Assembly (NCBI GenBank): GCA_025963615.1
Contig: JAOQAL010000611.1
Span: 1 to 10,147 of the forward strand
DNA from: Chitinophagaceae bacterium
Lineage (GTDB): Bacteria; Bacteroidota; Bacteroidia; Chitinophagales; Chitinophagaceae
DNA: 10,147 nt
Reading direction: 5' to 3'
The notes below the pieces were generated by a model. That model did no database searches. It was not told the origin of the DNA and saw nothing but the letters and a program-made list of their open reading frames with translations. The stretch's first letter is position 1; each line of letters begins with the position of its first letter. A program made the translations under genes and the position numbers. Shown here piece after piece: positions 1 to 6,524 of this stretch.

Positions 1-329
1 GAATATTTTTCCTACTCTTATCATTCACCTATGTGTTAGTCTATGTGTCTATGAATCTCCTATGTAGTTCAATATAAAAAGGCCCATAAAGACACAGCTC
101 CCATATATTTTTTTGTTCTCCTTGTTATTATGATAAAAAAATTACCTTGACGCCTATCGGGAATTCTTTTTTGCCAAGAAAAAAAGAAAGAAAAGAAAAG
201 TTGAATGTTCTTCTTCTTAGCATTGAAAACGGAACACAGTATTGAAGAGATAAAATGTAATGAATATAAAATTTAATAAGAAAAAGAAATTCACTGTGAC
301 CACTACTTCTATTTGCACTCTGAAGTAAA
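1..329. other. Gene-free AT-rich flank downstream of the pirin gene
   Basis: I see no convincing coding region here. The segment is strongly AT-rich and contains a CTATG-word repeat near its left end, a run of 25 consecutive purines at 176-200, and an A/T-rich stretch at 250-292. It is the 3' side of the minus-strand pirin gene, so part of it should be that gene's untranslated tail. I could not find a hairpin followed by a T-run that would serve as a clean terminator. An open frame on the minus strand crosses part of this stretch, but it has low-complexity composition and overlaps the pirin gene, so I do not treat it as real. Confidence 0.6.
29..66. repeat. Short-period CTATG(TG) repeat
   Basis: The word CTATG occurs four times in 38 bp, starting at 29, 41, 49 and 60; the first two copies extend to CTATGTG and the last reads CTATGTA. 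Spacings are 12, 8 and 11 bp, so this is a degenerate rather than a regular tandem array. From memory, CTATGTG-rich intergenic stretches are dispersed in Bacteroidota genomes, and this may be a decayed copy of one; that link is inference. No function is visible. Confidence 0.45.
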
Positions 330-1244
330 CTATGAAAGCAATCCCGGCGGAGGCCCACCTGCTGGTTTGGATTTATCTTCGGGCAAGGGTATGAATTCTT
401 TATTGTCATTGGGAGGGAGAATGATACGCCCCTGTTTCCAATCTTCTTTTGCCTGCTCAATGCGCTCTTTGCGGGAGGAAACAAAATTCCACCAGATGAA
501 ACGTTCTCCTAATGGCTCACCGCCAAGCAACATTAGGGTGGCATTTTCTTTTGCTGTAATAACGGGATCAACCCCCTTGGTAAACACCAGCATCTGTCCC
601 ACCTGGTAGCTATTGCCGCCTGTTTCTATACTTCCTTTCGTTATATAAATCGCCCGTTCTGAATGTTCTTTTGGTAATCCCAACCGGGTACCTGCTTCCA
701 ACGTCACATGCAAATAGAACAAGGGTGAATTTGTTTTTACATTGTTGTTGAGCCCATAGGCATTACCAGCAATCAATCGCATCCAGATGCCTTTCTCCGC
801 AAAGATGGGTAATTGGCCGGGTTGATAATTGGTAAAAGACGGAGAGGCTTCTTCATCTTTTTCAGGCAAGGCCACCCATGTTTGTATCATTTCCAAACCA
901 CCACCGGCCAACGCTTTCGGATCTTCAAAACGTTCGGAATGTGCAATGCCACTGCCAGCCGTCATCCAGTTGACCTCACCTGGCTTGATGATCTGTTCTA
1001 CGCCAAGGCTATCCCGATGAGTGACCTGCCCGCCGAACAAATAACTTACCGTCGATAACCCGATATGGGGATGCGGCAACACATCTAAGGAACTGACCGT
1101 TTGCGGGGGGTCCTTTACAGGTCCGGCATGATCCATAAAAATAAAAGGACCGACCATTCTCCTAAGGCGGAAAGGAAGAATGCGCCGGACATCAAGATGA
1201 GCACCGATAGATGCTTTACGTGCTTCAATGACAAGATCAAGCAT
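330..1244 (-). CDS. Pirin family protein (bicupin)
   Basis: A 304-residue protein of the pirin family: an iron-binding bicupin, usually cytoplasmic, with reported roles ranging from quercetinase activity to transcriptional co-regulation. The N-terminal cupin has the full metal site: His58 and His60 in LPHPHIGL, then His102 and Glu104 in GSGIAHSE, in the same order and spacing as the Fe ligands of human pirin. The N-terminal RRILPFRLRRMVGPFIFMDH region (from Arg20) is the usual pirin signature leading into the first barrel. The second cupin, from about residue 185, has no matching His/Glu set, as is normal. Length is typical. The C-terminal tail GGPPPGLLS is short and proline-rich. The ATG at 1244 lies 26 bp downstream of a candidate TAAATTTG -7 box; no Shine-Dalgarno is evident. 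It is divergent from the FG-GAP gene. Family identity is firm; the in vivo role cannot be read from sequence. Confidence 0.95.
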   Translation of the reverse strand: MLDLVIEARKASIGAHLDVRRILPFRLRRMVGPFIFMDHAGPVKDPPQTVSSLDVLPHPHIGLSTVSYLFGGQVTHRDSLGVEQIIKPGEVNWMTAGSGIAHSERFEDPKALAGGGLEMIQTWVALPEKDEEASPSFTNYQPGQLPIFAEKGIWMRLIAGNAYGLNNNVKTNSPLFYLHVTLEAGTRLGLPKEHSERAIYITKGSIETGGNSYQVGQMLVFTKGVDPVITAKENATLMLLGGEPLGERFIWWNFVSSRKERIEQAKEDWKQGRIILPPNDNKEFIPLPEDKSKPAGGPPPGLLS

Positions 1245-1270
1245 GGATTGTATGTGCTGTTGTTTGCCTG

Positions 1271-1278
1271 CAAATTTA
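1271..1278 (-). promoter_or_regulatory. Candidate -7 box of the pirin gene
   Basis: Read on the minus strand the sequence is TAAATTTG, an exact match to the Bacteroidota primary-sigma -7 consensus TAnnTTTG. It ends 26 bp before the pirin ATG, giving a short leader. I see no TTTG -33 element at the usual 19-21 bp spacing; that position is occupied by the CCGGGA/TCCCGG dyad, suggesting a regulated or activator-dependent promoter. The -33 gap keeps the confidence moderate. Confidence 0.45.
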
Positions 1279-1296
1279 TTACATATCTATGTAAAA

Positions 1297-1313
1297 ATTC
1301 CCGGGATTCCCGG
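1297..1313. promoter_or_regulatory. Candidate shared operator between divergent genes
   Basis: The 13-bp dyad CCGGGA-T-TCCCGG spans 1301-1313. The octamer ATTCCCGG also occurs twice directly, at 1297-1304 and 1306-1313, nine bp apart. The GC-rich element sits in otherwise AT-rich DNA, near the midpoint of the gap between the divergent pirin and FG-GAP genes, and covers the -33 area of both candidate promoters. A dyad this short arises by chance a few times per 10 kb, so position rather than length is the argument. The regulator, if any, is unknown. Confidence 0.35.
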
Positions 1314-1322
1314 CACACCCGA

Positions 1323-1330
1323 TATAATTG
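1323..1330 (+). promoter_or_regulatory. Candidate -7 box of the FG-GAP gene
   Basis: TATAATTG matches the Bacteroidota consensus TAnnTTTG at five of the six defined positions and ends 31 bp before the start codon of the beta-propeller gene. The expected -33 position falls at about 1299-1302, inside the GC-rich dyad. Supported by motif and spacing only. Confidence 0.3.
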
Positions 1331-1347
1331 CATTTTCTCTAAAATGC
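1330..1347 (+). promoter_or_regulatory. Hairpin in the FG-GAP leader
   Basis: GCATTTT (1330-1336) and AAAATGC (1341-1347) are perfect 7-bp complementary arms around a 4-nt CTCT loop. It ends 14 bp before the ATG and is followed by a T-rich stretch (TTTAACTTTT). No plus-strand gene lies upstream, so it is not an obvious terminator; it is either a leader hairpin near the ribosome-binding zone or a protein-binding dyad. Confidence 0.35.
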
Positions 1348-1361
1348 TTTAACTTTTCAGT

Positions 1362-2516
1362 ATGGTTTTCAAATCTGTTCTAATCACTGGTTACATTTCT
1401 CTTCATTGTGCCATCAATGGAAATGGTCAGTCCTTTTTTGCATCGCAGGTTATTGACAGTACGATAACAATTGGCTACGGCCTCTCATTAGCTGATGTAG
1501 ATGGCGACGGAAAGACGGATATCTTATTGGCCGATAAAAAACAATTTGTGTGGTACCGGAACGGTGACTGGAAAAAATTTTTAATGGCTGAAAACCTTAC
1601 GGAACAGGATAACGTATGCATCACGGCAAGAGATATTGACGGTGACGGTAAGGCCGAAGTGGCCGTAGGGGCTCAATGGAATCCTGGTGAAACCAGTAAT
1701 GATGAACAATCAGGGGCTGTCTATTATCTGATCCGTCCTGTCGACCCAACACAATTATGGAAGCCGGTAAAACTACATCATGAGCCTACCGTTCACCGGA
1801 TGCAATGGGTGAGATCCAACACCGGTAAGTTTTACCTGGTGGTGGCGCCGCTTCACGGAAGGGGCAATAAAAATGGAGAAGGAACGGGTTCGAAAATTTT
1901 AGCTTATCATTTTTCGGCAAACCCTGAAAGTGAGTGGACTATTGACACGCTTGAAGGTGACATGCATCTGACGCATAACTTTTTCAGGATAGAAAAGACA
2001 AATGGCTATAATCTCTATGTGGCGGGTAAAGAAGGAATCATGCTACTGCAGGAAAGTGGCAAACAAATGATACGGAACAAATTACCCTTGGAGGGAATGA
2101 ACCGGGGTGCCGGTGAGGTTGTGGTCGGGAAATTATCAAACGCTGAAAATTTTCTTGCAGCCATTGAACCTATGCACGGCAATGAGCTGGCCGTATACAT
2201 TCATAATTATGCGGTAAGAATTTTATTAGACAGCAGTTTAAAAGAAGGTCACGCTATTGGATCGGCTGATTTCCTGCATCGGGGATCTGACCAGCTATTG
2301 GCAGGCTGGCGTATGCCTGATAAGCAAGGAAAGGTTGGAATAAAATTGTATGCCCCAAAAGATAAAGACGGAAAAAATTGGGAATCATTTTGGGTTGATG
2401 AAAACGGCATGGCCTGCGAGGATCTTAAAATAGCGGATCTGAATGCAGATGGTAAACCGGATATTGTAGCTTCCGGAAGGGCTACGCGGAATGTGAAGAT
2501 TTACTGGGGGAGGTGA
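1362..2516 (+). CDS. Secreted FG-GAP/VCBS repeat beta-propeller protein
   Basis: A 384-residue protein with a weak N-terminal export signal (hydrophobic to about residue 18, possible cleavage near GNGQ-S) and FG-GAP repeats carrying calcium-loop motifs: DVDGDGKTDI at 45-54, DIDGDGKAEV at 91-100 and a C-terminal DLNADGKPDI at 359-368. The length suits one seven-bladed propeller. Between the canonical repeats are conserved-looking blocks, VHRMQWVR (144-151) and VAPLHGRG (161-168), which I associate with FG-GAP proteins related to the propeller part of fungal aldos-2-ulose dehydratase; that is recollection, not a search. There is no lipobox. Its location is likely periplasmic or extracellular, and the substrate is unknown. 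It is divergent from pirin; the ATG is chosen because it directly precedes the signal-like segment, and no Shine-Dalgarno is visible. Secretion and fold are fairly sure; enzymatic activity is not established. Confidence 0.85.
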   Translation: MVFKSVLITGYISLHCAINGNGQSFFASQVIDSTITIGYGLSLADVDGDGKTDILLADKKQFVWYRNGDWKKFLMAENLTEQDNVCITARDIDGDGKAEVAVGAQWNPGETSNDEQSGAVYYLIRPVDPTQLWKPVKLHHEPTVHRMQWVRSNTGKFYLVVAPLHGRGNKNGEGTGSKILAYHFSANPESEWTIDTLEGDMHLTHNFFRIEKTNGYNLYVAGKEGIMLLQESGKQMIRNKLPLEGMNRGAGEVVVGKLSNAENFLAAIEPMHGNELAVYIHNYAVRILLDSSLKEGHAIGSADFLHRGSDQLLAGWRMPDKQGKVGIKLYAPKDKDGKNWESFWVDENGMACEDLKIADLNADGKPDIVASGRATRNVKIYWGR

Positions 2517-2523
2517 GAGGAGA

Positions 2524-2540
2524 GATGCTGGATGCTGGAT
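2524..2540. repeat. Heptamer tandem repeat GATGCTG
   Basis: Two perfect copies of GATGCTG followed by a partial third (GAT) begin eight bp after the stop of the FG-GAP gene. Such GATGCTG-type heptamer runs are, to my recollection, common in Bacteroidota intergenic DNA and vary in copy number. Here it is minimal; no function is visible. Confidence 0.5.
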
Positions 2541-2555
2541 ATCTATAAAAAAGTC

Positions 2556-2609
2556 GAGGCTGTCTCATCAGGAATATTTCGCGCAAAGGTCTCAAAGAAT
2601 GCAAAGAGA
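2556..2609. repeat. Decayed dispersed repeat: GAGGCTGTCTCA end plus CAAAG 9-mers
   Basis: GAGGCTGTCTCA at 2556-2567 resembles the terminal sequence of several Bacteroidota insertion sequences or MITEs (recollection). Sixteen bp on, the word CAAAG recurs with a strict 9-bp period: GCAAAG at 2583, TCAAAG at 2592, GCAAAG at 2601. CGCAAAG-type short-period repeats are also dispersed in this phylum. No transposase frame and no matching TGAGACAGCCTC end occurs before the next gene, so this is at most a one-ended relic. The periodic repeat is directly visible; the mobile origin is inference. Confidence 0.4.
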
Positions 2610-2672
2610 TGAACTGTTAAGAATCGAGCTTTACTTTCTCAACACCTCTGCGGGCTTACTTTAAAATTACAC

Positions 2673-2827
2673 TATTGAGAATGCCTCGTCCTGGCAAGTA
2701 TATAAAAGTAATCGCGTTAGCCCAGGTTCTTGCCGGTAACGCCTGCCTAGCCAAATCTACGCTGACCTGTATAGCGCTCTTAGGATTTATTCATAACCAT
2801 GTATAGCTATTCCAGGACGAGTCAATA
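2673..2827. repeat. 155-bp segment bounded by interrupted inverted repeats
   Basis: The outer arms TATTGA (2673-2678) and TCAATA (2822-2827) are complementary, as are the inner arms CTCGTCCTGG (2685-2694) and CCAGGACGAG (2812-2821); the left arm has a 6-nt insertion (GAATGC) between its two parts. Sixteen paired positions in all. Inside is a further GCGTTA/TAACGC pair and a 41-codon open frame (2681-2806). No target-site duplication is evident. It may be a MITE-like element or a structured RNA. A 10-bp inverted repeat alone at this distance is expected about once per 10 kb by chance, so the extra arm and the repeat-rich setting carry the case. Confidence 0.4.
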
Positions 2828-2837
2828 TGATCAGGAG

Positions 2838-2874
2838 CGGACGGCCTTTGTATCGAAAACGGACAGCTTTTTAT
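2838..2874. promoter_or_regulatory. Direct repeat CGGACRGC upstream of the permease
   Basis: CGGACGGCCTTTGTAT (2838-2853) and CGGACAGCTTTTTAT (2860-2874) form an imperfect direct repeat with a 22-bp register, about two helical turns. The second copy is also the right half of a loose dyad TGTATCG-AAAA-CGGACA. It lies about 86-122 bp before the permease start, in the place expected for an operator or activator site. A TTGACA at 2880-2885 follows, but I see no good -10 or -7 partner. The regulator is unknown. Confidence 0.35.
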
Positions 2875-2959
2875 GCGAATTGACATTTAATTAATTTATT
2901 CACAGATAGTTCCGTAAGTGGCATTGTCTTGGTTCCTATGCTGATCAAATCGTGTTTTC

Positions 2960-5377
2960 ATGATCAAAAGTTATATCAAAACTGCTTTTCGTTTCCTACT
3001 AAAGAACAAAACCTTCAGCTTCATCAATATTTTTGGATTGACTGTTGGTACGCTATGTTGCCTCTATATTGTGTTATTCGTATCCGAGCAATACAGTTAT
3101 GACAAGCAGCATGCTGGCGCCATCTACCGGGTCAACCAGCATTTTATAAACAAAAACGAAGGCAAGGATCACTATGCGGCCACGGTGGTAGCGCCTGTAG
3201 TACCGCTGATGAAAAAAGATTTTCCAGAAGTCGAGCAATTTACCCGGGTGGTGCCATTCCTGGGTGTAGATAAACATCTCTTACGATATCGCGATAAGGT
3301 GTTGTATGAAAAAGATGCGGCCTATGTGGATTCCACTTTTTTCACCGTATTTAATTACCATTTTCTGTCAGGCAGTCCATTGACGGCTTTGGCTGAGCCT
3401 TATTCCATCGTTTTACTAAAACCAACAGCAGACAAATTATTTGGAACTGAAAATCCCGTCGGCAAACGGATTACGATTGATAATGTCAATGGTAAATCTG
3501 ACTATACCGTAAAGGCTGTGATAGATGAAAGCCTTGGCAAATCGCATTTGCATGCCAATATATTTATCACGATGAATAGTGGTGATGTTGGTGATTACAT
3601 GCTTCACACAGACTCGTGGACAAGAAATGGCTATGTGTCATCCTATGTCAGGCTCCGGCCCGGAACTAATTTGGCACAACTGGAAAAAAAATTTCCAGCG
3701 TTTATAGATAAGTATGCAGGTGAACAGGAAAAAACGATCGGCAACGAATTACACTTCTTCCTGCAACCCTTGCGCACAATACATGTCACGACGGGTCTTG
3801 AAAGTTACCAGTTCACTAATCCCGTAAGCCCGGAATTCCTGACCATCCTATTGATCATCGCGGTACTTATACAGATTATTGCCTGTATCAATTTTATGAA
3901 TCTTTCTACTGCCCGCGCTTCCAAAAGGGCAAAAGAAGTTGGTATCCGAAAAGTTATTGGCGCGGAAAGGCGGGATCTTGTAAAACAATTCCTGGGTGAA
4001 TCTTTTTTATTAACCATTATCGGCGTTTTATTAGCCTTGCCTTTACTCCTGATTGCCATGCCGTATATCAATCAAATTACAAGGGCTGATATACAATTAT
4101 CGTTTTTCAGCGATTACAGGCTTTGGATATTAATTGCTTCTCTTGTAATCATCACAGGTCTTGTGGCCGGTAGTTATCCGGCTTTTTACCTGTCAGCTTT
4201 CAAGGCGATTAAGATTATTAAAGGAAATTTTACCAGCCATATTTCTGCGGCAGGTATCCGCCGTTCACTTGTAGTCTTCCAGTTCGTACTGTCCCTTATA
4301 CTGATCACCGGCGTTATTATTATTTACAGCCAACTGAATTATATAAAAAATAAAGACCTGGGTTTTGACAAAAACCAGAAGCTTATATTTTCTTTTTATA
4401 CCGGGGATGCCATAGACCAGCTACCGGGTTTTATGAATGATCTCCGGGGTCTCTCCGGGGTTAAAACGGTTAGCAATGCAAGCCAATACCTAAGCAGTCC
4501 GGTGTTTTACTCCAATAGCTTCTTTCTGCGTGGACAAAAAGAAAACGAAGCAAAAAACACGGAGTTTATTATAACCGATGAACATTTTGTAAATGCAAAC
4601 GGCATCAAACTTGTAAATGGCAGAGATTTCCGGCCGACTGACTCAGCGAAGGTGATGATCAATGAAACCTATGCCAGGCAACTTGGATTAACTTCCGCCA
4701 CGGCTGTCGGCACTTACCTCTACGATAACCAAAACCGTGTGGAAGAGATCGTCGGGGTGATGAAAGATTTTAATTACAGCACCCTTCATAAGGATGTAGC
4801 TGCATTTCTTATCTGGATGCGCAAACCTAAAGACGATGTCTGGCCAAACGTTATTGTAAATACAAACACAACCAACTATAAAAGCCTGCTTGCGAAGATA
4901 GAAACCCTCTGGCATAAGGATATTGCCGGAACCCCCTTCTCCTATGCATTTTTAGATGAGCAGGTTGGCAAACAATATGAAACTGAAATCACGTTATCGC
5001 GCATCATTAATTCATTTACCCTGATGGCGATCGTGATCTCCTGCCTCGGCTTGTTTGGTCTGGCGGCTTTCAATGCAGAACAACGCAGCAAGGAGATCAG
5101 CATCCGCAAAGTATTGGGTGCAAGCATGCCAGGGATTGTTCAATTGTTATCGAAGGATTTTTTAAAACTTATTATCATAGCCTTCATCATTGCAGTGCCT
5201 ATATCCTGGTGGACCATGAACCAGTGGCTGCAGGCGTTTGCATACAAGATAACTATTACCTGGTGGATGTTTGGCATTTCGGGGCTGGTAGTAGTTTTCA
5301 TTGCGCTGTCCACAGTGAGTTTCCAGGCATTAAAAGCCGCTATTGTGAACCCGATTGAAAGTCTGAGGACGGAATGA
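2960..5377 (+). CDS. MacB/FtsX-type ABC transporter permease, two-module
   Basis: An 805-residue inner-membrane permease of the large Bacteroidota FtsX/MacB-like family. About eight membrane segments are visible: near 19-42, 294-318, 345-367, 387-412, 432-455, 684-707, 735-757 and 770-792. The order is TM1, a MacB-type periplasmic domain (about 45-290), an FtsX block with the cytoplasmic coupling motif EVGIRKVIGA (around 326-335), a second periplasmic domain (about 456-680) and a second FtsX block with EISIRKVLGA (around 712-721). The C-terminus NPIESLRTE is typical of the family. Members act with a separate ATPase in extrusion or mechanotransmission, with variable substrates such as peptides, lipoproteins or antimicrobials. 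No ATPase gene is in the window, so it is an orphan here, as many Bacteroidota paralogues are. Length is normal, with no frameshift. The ATG precedes the family's usual N-terminus (NKTFSFINIFGL from residue 15); no Shine-Dalgarno. Substrate cannot be inferred. Confidence 0.93.
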   Translation: MIKSYIKTAFRFLLKNKTFSFINIFGLTVGTLCCLYIVLFVSEQYSYDKQHAGAIYRVNQHFINKNEGKDHYAATVVAPVVPLMKKDFPEVEQFTRVVPFLGVDKHLLRYRDKVLYEKDAAYVDSTFFTVFNYHFLSGSPLTALAEPYSIVLLKPTADKLFGTENPVGKRITIDNVNGKSDYTVKAVIDESLGKSHLHANIFITMNSGDVGDYMLHTDSWTRNGYVSSYVRLRPGTNLAQLEKKFPAFIDKYAGEQEKTIGNELHFFLQPLRTIHVTTGLESYQFTNPVSPEFLTILLIIAVLIQIIACINFMNLSTARASKRAKEVGIRKVIGAERRDLVKQFLGESFLLTIIGVLLALPLLLIAMPYINQITRADIQLSFFSDYRLWILIASLVIITGLVAGSYPAFYLSAFKAIKIIKGNFTSHISAAGIRRSLVVFQFVLSLILITGVIIIYSQLNYIKNKDLGFDKNQKLIFSFYTGDAIDQLPGFMNDLRGLSGVKTVSNASQYLSSPVFYSNSFFLRGQKENEAKNTEFIITDEHFVNANGIKLVNGRDFRPTDSAKVMINETYARQLGLTSATAVGTYLYDNQNRVEEIVGVMKDFNYSTLHKDVAAFLIWMRKPKDDVWPNVIVNTNTTNYKSLLAKIETLWHKDIAGTPFSYAFLDEQVGKQYETEITLSRIINSFTLMAIVISCLGLFGLAAFNAEQRSKEISIRKVLGASMPGIVQLLSKDFLKLIIIAFIIAVPISWWTMNQWLQAFAYKITITWWMFGISGLVVVFIALSTVSFQALKAAIVNPIESLRTE

Positions 5378-5532
5378 AATTAATTAGCATGGTAAGATCA
5401 ACCTGTTGGCATAAATTTTTCCAGGTTAGCCGCGAAAATCATCTCTTTGTAAGATCAACTCATGACCAGGATTTTGTTTGCGGGCCTTAAGCTGTAGATA
5501 TGAAATCTGATTACAAATCTATTCTGCCAATT

Positions 5533-6426
5533 TTACGGATACAATATCCCTAATACCGGCTCTGCCATAAAATCGCCGCCGGGGTAATGTTGGGTATAAT
5601 CAAGGTTTAGCCAGATGCCATCCTTGTCTTCATGATAATGTAGCTCATGTCCTTTACTTTCAGCAACAAATAATTGCTCCCTTACGATGTAATTGATTCT
5701 TTCCAGCGCATTTTTATTTCCGATAAATAGTTCGGGATAAATATGGGCTGTGGTATGAACCAGCCGGGCCTGCCCCCCTATTGCTTTGATACAGGATGCC
5801 ATTAATACAGCATGATCATCGCAATCACCCGCCAGCAGTTTGGTTGATTCACTTGCTTTAGCAAAATATTCGGTGTTCTGCGGATCATCTACATAATTCC
5901 AGTTTGAATTTATTTTTTTAAACACCGCAAAGCATTGTATTTGTTTTCTTAAATCAAAATTCTTTTGTTGCGCCTCTTTAAAAAATTCATTCGTGGCCGA
6001 TATTGCGAAATTTCTTACCGCAGGATTATTATAATCCATGGCACTCAGCAGTTCCTGCTGGCGGGGGACCGCTTCTTTGCCCGTAACGCTGAGTTTCTCT
6101 GCATTAAGATCGTGCTGCAAAGAAAAAACAAAAGCCCGCCCGTCCCGATACACCTCCGCGAAGCCATATTTTCCGGTATACGTTCCGTAGGCAAGCCATA
6201 CAAGGGCTGCGAGGAAACCAAGCGTAATAATTGTTCTGAACAAACGCAATACAAGCAACAGCAGGCCAATGAGAATGACGAACAGGAGGATCCTGTCCAG
6301 GTGAAAAGGCAAACCAATTTCCGGCAATTGATGATGAGCCATAATAAATAATGGCACAGCAAGAAGTAATCCCAGGAAACCTACCAGTATATCACCAAAT
6401 GAACTATGACCGGATTCATTACCCAT
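5533..6426 (-). CDS. Membrane-anchored transglutaminase-like protein
   Basis: A 297-residue protein with three hydrophobic segments near residues 12-30, 44-61 and 65-81, followed by a soluble domain of the transglutaminase-like superfamily. The catalytic triad of that fold is visible: Cys202 in AGDCDDHA, His228 in HIYPE and Asp276 in WLNLDYT, with the usual surrounding aromatic and acidic residues. Known members are cysteine peptidases or amide-bond-handling enzymes; which reaction this one performs is not readable. The topology (three segments, then a C-terminal domain) leaves the side of the membrane uncertain. It is the last gene of the minus-strand block but lies behind a strong terminator, so it probably has its own promoter; TATTTTCG (minus, 6457-6450), 23 bp before the ATG, fits TAnnTTTG at five of six positions. 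It converges with the permease gene. The superfamily call is good; the specific function is unknown. Confidence 0.85.
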   Translation of the reverse strand: MGNESGHSSFGDILVGFLGLLLAVPLFIMAHHQLPEIGLPFHLDRILLFVILIGLLLLVLRLFRTIITLGFLAALVWLAYGTYTGKYGFAEVYRDGRAFVFSLQHDLNAEKLSVTGKEAVPRQQELLSAMDYNNPAVRNFAISATNEFFKEAQQKNFDLRKQIQCFAVFKKINSNWNYVDDPQNTEYFAKASESTKLLAGDCDDHAVLMASCIKAIGGQARLVHTTAHIYPELFIGNKNALERINYIVREQLFVAESKGHELHYHEDKDGIWLNLDYTQHYPGGDFMAEPVLGILYP

Positions 6427-6464
6427 ATCATGTTGCTTAAAATGTTATTCGAAAATAAACACAA

Positions 6465-6493
6465 ATAATCCCTTATCGATTATAAGGGATTAT
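6465..6493 (-). terminator. Rho-independent-type terminator after GIN gene B
   Basis: A perfect 12-bp stem (6465-6476 with 6482-6493; core ATCCCTTAT / ATAAGGGAT) closes a 5-nt loop. Read on the minus strand it begins 32 nt after the stop of the upstream GIN gene and is followed by the T-rich tract TTGTGTTTATTTT. A 12-bp perfect arm is far beyond chance for a 10-kb window. The stem is A/T-rich with a CCC/GGG core. It separates the GIN gene from the transglutaminase-like gene. Confidence 0.75.
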
Positions 6494-6524
6494 AACATTT
6501 TCATAATTTCTGAGGCAACAGGTC

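Noticed and set aside
176..200. 25-nt purine-only run as a possible triplex or regulatory tract
   Set aside because: Such runs are common in AT-rich spacers, it lies in the 3' flank of a gene, and it has no mirror symmetry long enough to be notable.
128..484. 118-codon open frame on the minus strand
   Set aside because: It overlaps the 3' end of the pirin gene in another frame and its other half is low-complexity AT-rich DNA; no domain, signal or ribosome-binding site is visible.
2681..2806. 41-codon open frame as an expressed small membrane protein
   Set aside because: There is no ribosome-binding site or promoter, the frame lies within an inverted-repeat segment, and a frame of this length is not significant alone. 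Kept only as part of a finding, not as a gene.
2556..2827. Complete insertion sequence in the gap before the permease
   Set aside because: No transposase frame, no second GAGGCTGTCTCA-type end and no target duplication; only a relic or a small repeat is supportable.
5392..5459. 11-bp direct repeat GTAAGATCAAC (5392-5402 and 5449-5459) in the convergent gap
   Set aside because: Two copies only, with no flanking similarity or symmetry; a local chance match or minor duplication. No clear terminator was found in this gap either: AACCTG/CAGGTT (5400-5427) is a weak 6-bp stem with a long loop.
5965..6351. 128-codon open frame on the plus strand opposite the transglutaminase-like gene
   Set aside because: It is antisense to a well-supported gene with catalytic motifs, its product is rich in Lys, Arg, Gln and Asn with no recognisable domain, and it is best explained as a shadow.
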